NCBI GenBank assembly: GCA_025403435.1
Contig: CM046335.1
Span: 5,832,103 to 5,896,102, forward strand
From: Artocarpus heterophyllus
Lineage: Eukaryota > Streptophyta > Magnoliopsida > Rosales > Moraceae
Direction of reading: 5' to 3'
Length of the DNA stretch: 64,000 nucleotides
Under the pieces are notes generated by a model. That model was not told the DNA's origin. It ran no database searches and saw only the letters and a program-made list of their open reading frames with translations. Positions 47,404 through 62,128 of this stretch are shown here, one piece after another (the first letter of the stretch is position 1; every line of letters starts with the position of its first letter). A program made the translations under genes and the position numbers.

Positions 47404-49193
47404 ATTATTTTCTTTTGCCTCAATTTGTCATTGTACTCGAGCTTGCTTTCACTCTTTTTTCTTTTTTTATTTTATAGAAAATTCCTCCTAGCTTTTGATG
47501 ATTGTAGTGTAATGCTGCTAGTCATTGTCAATATTGGTAGTTTTGTTTTGAATAGAAGTTAAAGGCAAACAAATGGAGGAGGACCTTGTGTAGATTAAAA
47601 AGGGGGTAAACCATGAGAACCCTGAATGGTACTTCATACCAACTGAACCAGCGAATTCATACGATTCGATATCCTAATTCCTAATGTCTAAAAGCGTCAC
47701 ATTTGAATTACCATAAGAACTACCTTTCTCTGTTTTTCATTAATCGACCTTGATAAGTATGATTTACTTTAATCCATTTATACTTCATTTTGAGGGTGTA
47801 AACCAATCAACCTGGCACCATGATTTTAGTATATTACCTTAGATACGTGTGTTTTATGTAACAAAATCAATGCGCGGTCGAGCCACATATAAATAAGAGA
47901 AGGCATGTTTTGAACATTAGATTTTTACATATAAAATATTTAAAAAAATTATAAAATTACCCTCAATTTGCAAGAAAAAACATATAACTATACCCCGTTA
48001 AACAATTAATATATGTTGTTGTGTCTCTATTTTGTAAGAAAAATTACCTCTCTTCCACCATGTACTTAATATATATAACTACGTCTCTATTTAATAAAAT
48101 GTTATCTCTATAGGAAAGTGATAAGTTTCAACTGCTACAATGTAAAGCTCTCAAATGTTATAGTGAAAAGCAAAAATTTGCTACAACATAAAATTCTCAC
48201 ATGCTACAACATTTAAATTTCAACTTGGTCTCTAGATACTCTTGTTCCCCACTTGACAAAACTTTTCTGCGATCAAGTTGGAGAATCATGGTAATTTTGC
48301 ACGATTTTGTATAGCTGCACATTGAGAGTGAGTCTGTTGAGTATAAGATACTGCGAAAGAAGGCGGAATAAATAAGGTAAAAACACTAATGTTCAAGACC
48401 ATTGTAACAGAATTATCATTGCAAGAAACACACTTATTAGGAATGAAATTAACTAAACCAAGCCGTCGAGTGTCGACTGTCGTCTCATTTCCAACCACTT
48501 CTTCTTGCGGTCACTTTCAGATGGCAATACTTCTCCAACTATGCTCACAACCACCCATGAAAAAGCAAAGCAAATCGCTTTCAGTTAAAACTAGTTTAGA
48601 GAACTGTCCCATTCATATTGCTGTATCTTGGTTCCAGTGGACCAACTGCACACTTGAAAACGCTACCGCGTTACCAAATTGATGAAACGCAAAATTGGGT
48701 TTGAATCATCTGACGATTTTGAGTGCTTAATAGACTTTAGAGTAACATTCTTCTGCACCTTGATTGGGGGATTTTAAGTGTATTTCCGAATATTTGATGG
48801 TTACAATTAATGAGTTGGTGGAATTTTTTGAGGAAAAAAATAAAAATGCTTGGGAACTTTGTGTTTTTGTCCTGTTGCTTTTTTTAGTTGATGTAGACGT
48901 TGAAAATGGCCCCATATTAAATTAATGTCCTTATTGCAAGAAACCTTTCAACACGGCACTCTAACTTGCCCATGCCGGCTTTGTCCTCTTCCATTCTTTG
49001 CCTTGGAATAGAGTTATTCTCTGTTTCAAGTATGTGAACAGGTGAACAAAACTACAAATGAACTTCAGTGCATTAGATATTAACCAATCCACCATATCAA
49101 CTTTCCTTTTTTTTCGGTTAAAAAAAATCAAAGATAGTATTTTTTTTACCTCGAAGATAATTACATATTCTAATTATTAAGAAGTAGAATAGT

Positions 49194-49196
<3 letters not shown>

Positions 49197-49230
<34 letters not shown>
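49197..49230. repeat. (TA)n microsatellite
   Basis: An uninterrupted run of AT dinucleotides of more than 30 bp. Confidence 0.9.
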
Positions 49231-49231
<1 letters not shown>

Positions 49232-50559
49232 AAAACAAAAGCATAATAAAATATATTTCAATTATTCAATAGGTTGTTAGTGTAATTTCCTTGTAAGAAA
49301 GAGTTTAACTAAATTTTTAAGAAATTCAAGGTAACACCAAAAATTTTAAAGTTGAGTGAGGATGCTCAACATGATGTCAATAATTACTAAACCAAACAAC
49401 AACAGATACGACAGGCTTTGTATTTAACAGTACTCGACCCCACGTTATCTCTAAAAACCCAAAAGATCCGCAAAATGACGCATTTTAATAAGTGATGATA
49501 GTAATTATATGCGTTCACTTAAGGCACCAGTCAAGATGGAATTTATAGCTAGTGTAAAAGCTGATGTTATTGGTTTCGTTTGACAAGATCGTTTTAACAA
49601 TATAAATTTTGTTTGACAACGTTATTAAAATTCATTAGTTTTAATTATTATATTATAAAATTTTTATATATAATAGTATAAAGTAAAAGTAGACTATAAA
49701 ATAAAAATTTCACGTGTTATAAATGGTATAATTTTAATTATATTTTCAAACACATTAATAGTTTCAACTGTTATAATATAAAGCCTACTCATGTTATAAT
49801 GTAAAACAAAAAAATGTTACAGTATAAAACTCTTATATAGTACACTAAATTTGTTTTAACTTTTGGTTCTAAATGTATTGTCAGATGCTTGTTTTTGATG
49901 TTGAAACCGTTTTTTCCTAAATAAAAAGGTAACTATTTTGTTTCATCTTATCCAACAATATATGCTTAGGAATTATTCATGGACAGAGTCATTTATTATA
50001 AGGTGTTAGACATGATGATTAGAACAATTTATTAAAACTATAAACTGTAACAACCTTTTGTTTGTACTACAACATGAAAAAGCTTTATATAATTTTTAAC
50101 TAAAAAATTAATTAAAATTAACAAATATCAAACAAGCTAAGGAGAAAAAATAAGAATAATTTGAGATTTACACTGGTCTTTTTTCACTTGACTCCGTAAT
50201 TTCGATCTCATCGCTCTATCTTATTTTATTTTATTTTATTTTTCTGGAGTTCCTTAAAAAAAAAAAAGAAAAAAGAGACGCAACACGCGCACAAGCGCAG
50301 AACGCAAACGTGAAAGCCGCCGCCCAAACGAATCTTCTCGGATCAATTTCTCGCGAGATCCAACGCATCAACCAAATAGTGTAAAAGTTGTAAAACCAAA
50401 AATGGAAAATAATTGATTATAAAAAAATGGAAAACAGTTGAGCAAGAAAATAAAAATAAAAAAATAAAAAAATCGGAGGGAAAGATATATATTAGATTTA
50501 GATATAATTTACAATAAATAAATAAATATAAATATGGAGGGAGCTGTTTGTATTTGTGT

Positions 50560-51172
50560 GGCTCTGTGTACGGTACAGAGGGAGAGAATCGCGCGCACAA
50601 CAAGAAAGCAAAACTAGTCATCGGAGTTTCTTTATCTCCTCCATCTCCATTTCCCCCACCGCAAATGCCGTTGTGACGTCCATCGTTCTCTCTCTCTTTC
50701 TCTTTCTCTCTCTAGGGTTTAGCAGATCTCGTTCCATTTCTTGCCGAATTCTTAGCCTCTCTCTATCTCTCTTTGATTTCATTTTTGTTTGAAGTTTTTT
50801 GACCGACAACGAAAAATCTTTGTCATCAGCGATTCGTTCTGGTCTCGAAGTTCGGAGAAGTTTCGGCTTCATCGTAAAGGTATTGATTTTGAAGTTCTTG
50901 ATTGTGGATGAATTTTTCCCATTTTTCTGACTTTTTTTTCGAATTTGGAATGGAAAGCGAAGGAAAATGTGGCGATATATTTGGATTCGAAATCTTTACA
51001 TTGCTATAAAATCAAGAAATTTTGCTTTAAATTGATGCAGATTGGCATACAATTGAATATAATATATTAGTCTGCGATGTTCAGTTGTTGAAATCGGTCT
51101 ATTTCGCTTGTGCCTTTAGGGATGAGATTTTGTCTCCGTTGACTAGCCATTACTGGTTAGAAAGCAAAGGAC
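50560..51172 (+). promoter_or_regulatory. 5' UTR and leader intron of the NDR kinase gene
   Basis: A long pyrimidine-rich leader (50636-50790, CTCC and TCTCTC repeats) includes a telo-box (TAGGGTTTA, 50713-50721). A donor at 50880 (AAAG|GTATTG) and an acceptor ending at 51160 (CTGGTTAG) define an intron in the 5' UTR that ends 12 bp before the ATG. Confidence 0.6.
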
Positions 51173-55634
<4,462 letters not shown>

Positions 55635-58534
55635 TCCCGCTAGTCTATTTGATTGACTAGGAGCTTGTTTGTCGCAAAGTTGACCTCATGCGCTGCTCGC
55701 TTGTAATTCTTTGATGCTGCCTTCCACGCTTGAATTTTTTGCCTTTTCTTTTCAGTGGCTTTATCAGCAAGTAACTTTTGAAGTTTGAATGCCAAAGGCT
55801 CACCAAAGCCTGATCAACAGAGGTGCTGGTTTTTGAAGCATCTGATTAGCATTGACTCCAATGGAAGAAAGGGTCCTGTAAGTCTAAAAATTAAGAGAGA
55901 TCTGGAAAAAAAAAATCTAATTTTGTAATTCATTCCTACTGATATGTTCTGTTTTCTGTTTCCTCTTTTTCTTATTCTTCCCGAAATGGTGTACAAAGAT
56001 GTCCGAAATCATACCATGTGTACCTTACTCGAATTATGATAAGAAGACCATTTTTATATTAGCAATTACACACATAAGATATGTAAGAAAAACTTTGCTA
56101 TGTTTCGTTTTGGAAAATTTTCATAAACATTATCTTTTAAAATTTACTTTTTATAAAAATGGCATGCATGTTTAAATATAACACAACTTAAACATGTAAT
56201 ATAAGTAATAATCTTGCACAACTTTATAAGTGTGGCATCAATATGTTCTGGCGCATGACATGTAGTTTTCTGTATTTCTTTTCACTCGCGTAATTTGGAG
56301 CATTTTAACACTAAGCTATATGAGCATGGCCCAAGGCTCCGAGCCCAACCAACAAATTGATAAGAACAATCTTCTTTGCAAGTAAATTAGCGGTATATTG
56401 CTTTTTTACTATTATTATTATTATTATTTGCTTGATTCACACCTTTTTTTTGGGTAAAAAGGTTAAAATAAGAGTAAATTTGATGGTATATTATTTTCTT
56501 TCCTACTATTACTGTATTCTATTATTTATTTTTCCTTCATTTGATGCACATCACTTCTTTTAGATAAAAAGGCTAAGATATGATATTCTTTTTGAGTAAA
56601 TTAAGTAGAATATCACTTTTTACTACTATTATTGTGTTCAATCATTTATTTTTACTTCGTTTAATTTATATTGTATCTTCTAACTAAAAATGTTAAAATA
56701 TTTTTAAATAATACATGTTTATTTAATCTAATATAAAATAATTATAATCAATTATATCTTTATATTTTTTAAAAATGATGAGATCGAAAACCAACGCCAC
56801 ACAAGTAGCATTTCTCTAATCGACCCTTCTTTTTTTTGAACTGGAAAACATTGCGTTTGATAACGACAGATTGATGTGTTATCACGTTAGTATTGTTGGG
56901 ACAGACGTAGTGATGCGACGTGGGACTGGGAATTGTCGGGCAAGGTCGAGTCCCTTTCGGAGATCCGTTTATTGCGTATCATGTTACTTTCACCAATTCA
57001 TTATTCACGTCCAATTTTGTTCTGGTTTGGGCAGTTTTATCTCACGTCTTCATTCTTCAGCTCTAGCTCCTGTATAGTACTTGTTCTTTCACGAACACAT
57101 GATACGGTATTATTCAGCCGACAATGGCTATTTTTATCAAATTCCCTTAAATTCCTTAAATTTTTATGAAGTAATTTGACTGTTTAAAATTTTATTTTAT
57201 TGGTAGAATTTTTGTTTTTAATATCTTACTATAATATTTTCCTTTCTAAAACATTATATTTCTATAGGAGAAAAAACAAAAGCAGAACGAGAAAAATTAA
57301 TAAGACGACAAAAACGTGATTGAACTAATAAAGTAACAGGTGAAAATGATTTTAAGGACGACTACAAAAAAGAAAAAGTTCAAGGAAGAGGGGTAAGCGG
57401 CCGCCCACCCTCATTCCTATGAGCTCCTTCTCTGAGGAAAAATATTTCCATCCTACTGGTAGAATAAGTTTTTTTCAGCTGTCAAATAAAAACGTAACTA
57501 TTAGATCTATAAGTAGAAATACTTTTATATCGTCTGGTGCATTATTTGAACACGACACTTAAAAATTCAGTTGTTAAAAATTTAATTTGACAGTTAAGAA
57601 AGATTAGCTCTACCGGTAGGACAAAACAACCTGACTTACCACAGTAATCTCTCTCTCGTTTTTTTTTTTTTCCCAATTTAATTAAACCTCAGTGTGACAC
57701 ACCTCCGGAGAATATCAATATTTTGTAATTTTGCTGGATAACAACACTCATTGACAATATTTTCTTTTCCTTGCTCCTGGAGAATGATAGGAACAGGTTG
57801 AGCTGGCTGATAAATGGTGATGGCAATAATGTTTCAGGTTGTCCCCTTTTTTTTCTTACCTTGTCTATTTATTTATTTTTTCTGCAAGCAGTAAGTCATC
57901 CAAAAGACGTCATCTCTTGCAGTTGGGTTAGCGACCGACGTATAACCATGTCAACACGTAAAATCAGTGGCTTTTCTTATTTTGTTGGAAAGAGAGACTT
58001 TTTAGGATACATGACTGTTCACAATTGGGAATCTCATTTGACAAAGCAATGCTGTGACTCTGCATAACTCCAAGAATATTCTCTGTTTATAGCTCCTTCC
58101 TTGCGTAATCCTGTGGGTCCATATTATTCATGACTGCCACTTGTCGTGGAATTCTTATTTGTGACAACTTATTATAATGGCACCGTTTGCTTGTGTGACC
58201 TTCTTTGTATGACTTTCTGATATTAATTATTGGACCAATGATTTACATCTATAGATTAGTTGGTGATTAGTTTGCGGACACAGGTGTATATGCTTAAAAG
58301 GATATGCTTAAAGGGTCTTTGGCATGGTTAAAACCAACTTAGCTTTTTGGTTATTGGATAGTGTAAAATTTTTATATATTACTATAAAAAACAAAAAATT
58401 ACTATAACAAAGAGTAAAAAATTACTATAATATTATAGTATTTTAGATTAAAAAATTATTTTTAACTGCACGTATCAAATAACCTATTAATAATTTCCCA
58501 GACTATAAAAAAAAAGAAACAAAGCCATGATACT
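55635..58534. other. Intergenic region between NDR and the Copia element
   Basis: The NDR 3' UTR is at the left edge; the rest is AT-rich. 56110-56170 resembles 30183-30240 (ATTTTCATAAA..TTTTTATAAA-GGC) and may be fragments of one MITE family. The frame at 57771-58067 is 98 codons without recognisable motifs. I see no gene. Confidence 0.5.
58312..58492. mobile_element. Candidate short inverted-repeat element
   Basis: The left end GGGTCTTTGGCATGGTTAAAA resembles the reverse complement of the right end (AGGTTATTTGATACGTGCAG, then TTAAAA). The interior has ATTACTATAA repeats. No target duplication was confirmed. Confidence 0.35.
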
Positions 58535-59161
58535 TGTTGCAAAGTGGAGCCAAATCAACCTAGCAAAAAAAAGGAGAAAAAAATTGCTGCCCAGGGAGGG
58601 CAGAGTTACAGCGCTGCGGCGCCCGAACAAGGGCCGCGGCGCTCGTCCGAGAACAAACCAGCGCCGCGGCGCCCAAAATGAGGGCCCCGGCGCCCGAAGT
58701 CTGGTTTGTTGCGAAACTTTGAGTTAGAGTCGAACTCAAACGCCTCAAAAAGGGGAAACTACTAGGGTTTCCTATTAGTTGCTATTTTTCTCCTCCTTTG
58801 GTTATAAATAGACACAAGGTGGCTAGGGTTGAGGGTGTGTGAAAATTGTGAGAGGCATAATTTTGTGAGAGGCAAAATTCTTGAGAGCTTCATCCTTGAG
58901 AGAGAAAAAATTCCCATTGAGTGTTAGATAGAAGAGAGTTTTGGTAAGCACAATTTGTGAGTGTGTGAGAAACTGCTCTTGTAATCTGTAATCTCCTTCA
59001 TCATAGTGGAATCTGCAAGCGGCAGAAACAGGACGTAGTCTCAAATTTGGACGAACCTGTATAAAAATTTGGTGTCTCTTTTTCTTCTTTTCTCCTATTT
59101 ATTTTCTGTAATTGTTCGTTCTTGCGATCCTTGGAATTAGGAGTCGCCTAATTCCCCAACA
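58535..59161 (+). repeat. Copia 5' LTR
   Basis: 627 bp with 5-bp inverted ends TGTTG/CAACA. It has a GC-rich minisatellite at 58612-58695 (GCCGCGGCGC words) and a TATA-like TTATAAATAG at 58802-58811, about 360 bp before the LTR end. Confidence 0.9.
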
Positions 59162-59163
59162 AC

Positions 59164-59175
59164 TGGTATCAGAGC
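59164..59175 (+). other. Copia primer binding site
   Basis: TGGTATCAGAGC, complementary to the 3' end of initiator-Met tRNA, 2 bp after the LTR. Confidence 0.92.
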
Positions 59176-59195
59176 GGAGGTTTTGATCAAGAACG

Positions 59196-61819
59196 ATGAC
59201 TGGAGAAGAAGGCATGGCAGCCGGTATCACCAAATTTGATGGTTCAGATTTTTCCTACTGGAGGATGCAAGTTGAGGACTACCTATACAGCAGGAAACTG
59301 CACTTGCCCTTGGGTAATAAGCCCGAAGGCATGAAGGATGAGGAGTGGAGTCTCCTTGATAGACAGGTACTCGATGTGATCCGTTTGACTTTGTCAAAGA
59401 ACGTTGCCCACAACGTTGCGAAGGAGACCACTACAGCAGGGATGATGAAGGCTCTGTCAGAGATGTATGAGAAGCCCTCAGCCAATAACAAGGTACATCT
59501 CATGAAGAAGCTCTTTAATTTAAAAATGTCTGAAGGTGCCTCGGTGGTAGAGCACCTGAACAGTTTCAACACCGTCCTAAACCAATTGGTCTCGGTAGAG
59601 ATTAAATTCGATGATGAGATCAATGCTCTAATCCTCTTGGCCTCGTTACCGAATAGCTGGGAACCCATGAGGGTGGCCATTACGAATTCTCTTGGGAGTG
59701 CAAAATTGAAGTTTGTTGATGTCAGAAATTCTATTATGGAGGAAGAAGTTCGCAGGAAGGACTCAGGAGAAGCCTCTTCGTCGAACTCGGCCCTTAATGT
59801 TGATAATAGGGGCAGGAAACTTGACAGGCAATCCAACAGAGATAATGGCAGGAGAGGCAAGTCGAGGAATGAGAGAAGCAAGTCAAGGAACGGTAGGACC
59901 ATGGAGTGTTGGAACTGTGGGAAGACGGGCCACTTGAAAAAGAACTGCAGGGCTCCAAGGAAGAACGAAGACAAGACCAATGACGAAGCTAACGCCGCCA
60001 CTGAAGAGCAACAAGATGCCTTAATCTTGTCTGTCGACAGTTCTTTTGATTCGTGGGTGATAGACTCAGGAGCATCATTCCACACCACAGCACACCGTCA
60101 TGTCCTGGAGAACTACGTTGCTGGAAATCATGGTAAGGTTTATCTCGCTGATGGAGAACCTTTGGATATAGTTGGCATTGGAGATGTCAGTTTAAAAATG
60201 CCTAATGGGTCGGTATGGAAGATTCATAAGGTGAGACATGTTCCTAAATTAATGCGCAACTTGATTTCGGTGGGGCAACTGGATGATGATGGACATAAAG
60301 TAACCTTCAATTGTGGAAGTTGGAAAGTCACGAAAGGAGCGATGGTTATTGCTCGGGGACGCAAGGCTGGAACTCTCTACATGAACTCTAGTTGCAGAGA
60401 TACCCTAGCAGTTGCTGATTCTGCTGCCAATACTGAGCTATGGCATTATAGGCTCGGTCACATGAGTGAGAAGGGTATGAAGGTGCTTCACTGCAAAGGA
60501 AAACTGCCGGGTTTGAAAACTGTTGATCACAGTTTGTGTGAAGCCTGCATCTTTGGTAAACAGAAGAGAGTCAGTTTCTCAAAGATGGGTAGAGAGCCTA
60601 AGTCCAGGAGATTGGAGCTAGTTCACACAGATGTGTGGGGGCCTGCGCCGGTGACTTCCCTTGGTGGCGCAAACTACTATGTGACGTTCATTGATGACTC
60701 AAGCAGGAAGGTATGGGTTTACTTTCTGAAAAACAAATCTGATGTGTTCGATGCTTTCAAGAGATGGAAAGCCATGGTGGAGAACGAGACAGATTTGAAG
60801 GTGAAGTGCTTGCAGTCTGACAATGGGGGAGAGTACCTAGGTGAAGATTTCAGGCGGTACTGTGCTGAGAATGCGATAAAGATGAGGAAGACCATTCCAG
60901 GGAAACCACAACAAAATGGGGTAGCTGAGAGGATGAACAGGACTTTAAACGAGCGTGCTAGGAGCATGCAGGGCTGCCAAAGATGTTTTGGGCTGAGGCG
61001 ATTAACACAGCCGCTCATCTGATTAACAGAAGTCCATCCACACCGCTGAAGTTCAAGCTACCGGAAGAAGTCTGGAGCCATAAACAGGTGGATCTCTCTT
61101 ACTTGAGAGTGTTTGGTTGTGTTTCTTATGCACATATTGATTCTACTGCTAGAAGTAAACTGGATGCCAAGTCAAAGAAGTGTTTTCTGGTTGGCTATGG
61201 CGGACTTGAGTTTGATTATCGTCTCTGGGATGACCAAAGCCGAAAGATTATCAGGAGCAAGGATGTGATCTTCAACAAAGGTGTTCTGTACAAGGACAGA
61301 GACAGCACGGACTCCAGGGGTTCAGGTTCTGAGGACAAGAAACCTGAGGTGATTCCATTGAAGGATCTGCCTGAAGTGGAGGTGCAAAATCCAGAGGTTG
61401 AAGACCAGGAAAACATAGCTCTAGAAGAAAACCAGAGGACTCCTGCCACACCAGTCAGGAGGTCTAGCAGGACAATCAGACCACCGCAGAGATACTCCCC
61501 AACTCTGCATTACATCTTGTTGACCGACAAAGGTAAGCCAGAGAACTTTGATGAAGCCGTGGAGGCTGGAGATTCGGTCAAGTGGGAGTTAGCCATGAGG
61601 GACGAGTTGGATCGGACATGGCAACTGGCAAAGTTACCACAGGGTAAAAAGTCCTTGCACAACAAGAGGGTATACCGGGCAAAAGATAAAAGTGCTGGCA
61701 GCAAACGGTATAAGGCAATGTGGGTGGTAAAAGGATCCAGAGATATGCTCGCCAAGATGGATCCGATTGAGAAACTGAAGTTGTGCGCAACTTCAGTTGG
61801 TCTTCTCCAAGAGGCGTGA
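59196..61819 (+). pseudogene. Copia gag-protease-integrase remnant, frameshifted and lacking RT/RNase H
   Basis: The first frame (59196-61022) encodes Gag with a CCHC knuckle (CWNCGKTGHLKKNC, near 59908-59949), an aspartic protease motif WVIDSGAS (near 60054), the GAG-pre-integrase HH/CC region and the integrase core (HTDVWGP, FIDDSSRK, SDNGGEY, then PQQNGVAERMNRT). Just after the integrase core, about 60968-60983, the frame breaks; the continuation is in the frame opening at 60983 (FWAEAINTAAHLINRSPS..). Integrase continues to a charged C-terminal tail. The start of the RT domain (about 61530-61730, ending near VVKG) is joined directly to the extreme C-terminus of the polyprotein (DMLAKMDPIEKLKLC), so most of RT and all of RNase H are missing. 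This copy cannot replicate by itself. Confidence 0.92.
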
Positions 61820-61868
61820 GAAGTCGTTGCCACTGCAGTGGGAGACATGGTGAATTGATTAGTCTCCA

Positions 61869-61878
61869 AGTGGGAGAT
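61869..61878 (+). other. Copia polypurine tract
   Basis: AGTGGGAGAT lies next to the 3' LTR start TGTTGC at 61879; this is the usual Tnt1-like arrangement. Confidence 0.85.
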
Positions 61879-62128
61879 TGTTGCAAAGTGGAGCCAAATC
61901 AACCTAGCAAAAAAAAGGAGAAAAAAATTGCTGCCCAAGGAGGGCAGAGTTACAGCGCCGCAGCGCCCAAAAATGAGCGCCGCGGCGCCCGAACAAGGGC
62001 CGCGGCGCCCAAAACAAGGGCCGCGGCGCTCGTCTTAGAACAAACCAGCGCCGCGGCGCCCAAAATGAGGGCCGCGGCGCCCGAAGTCTGGTTTGTTGCG
62101 AAACTTTGAGTTAGAGTCGAACTCAAAC
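61879..62128 (+). repeat. Copia 3' LTR, first 250 bp only
   Basis: Matches the 5' LTR from TGTTGCAAAGTGG to GAACTCAAAC. The GC-rich minisatellite is about two units longer than in the 5' LTR. It is cut by the reversed LTR at 62129. Confidence 0.9.
61952..62086 (+). repeat. GC-rich palindromic minisatellite in the Copia LTR
   Basis: Units of about 20 bp alternate GCGCCGCGGCGC palindromes with AAAATGAGGG or GAACAAGGG spacers. The equivalent block in the 5' LTR (58612-58695) is shorter. Confidence 0.85.

Larger units (their letters stand above)
47049..50559. other. Intergenic region between ABCI and NDR kinase
   Basis: 3.5 kb of AT-rich DNA with a hAT-like MITE (about 47245-47403), a (TA)n run (49197-49230) and repeated CTACAA/TAAAGCTCTCA-type words at 48130-48215 and 49750-49850. 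The frame at 48389-48682 (97 codons) has no recognisable domain. I see no gene. Confidence 0.5.
58535..62128 (+). mobile_element. Defective Ty1/Copia element (Tork/Tnt1-like), 3' LTR interrupted
   Basis: 5' LTR 58535-59161 (TGTTG..CAACA), PBS TGGTATCAGAGC at 59164, a gag-protease-integrase reading frame, polypurine tract AAGTGGGAGA (61869-61878) and the first 250 bp of the 3' LTR (61879-62128). Integrase lies before the RT remnant, as in Copia elements. Reverse transcriptase and RNase H are almost wholly deleted. The 3' LTR stops at GAACTCAAAC, where another LTR element in reverse orientation begins. The Tork/Tnt1 assignment rests on the Gag N-terminus style and the tract sequence. Confidence 0.9.

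Noticed and set aside
48389..48682. 97-codon plus-strand frame
   Set aside because: No recognisable motif, no splice context or promoter, overlapping frame on the other strand; likely chance.
57771..58067. 98-codon plus-strand frame
   Set aside because: No domain recognised and it lies in AT-rich intergenic DNA; cannot be supported.
59279..60088. 269-codon minus-strand frame in the Copia element
   Set aside because: Antisense shadow of the gag/protease region; no domain recognised.
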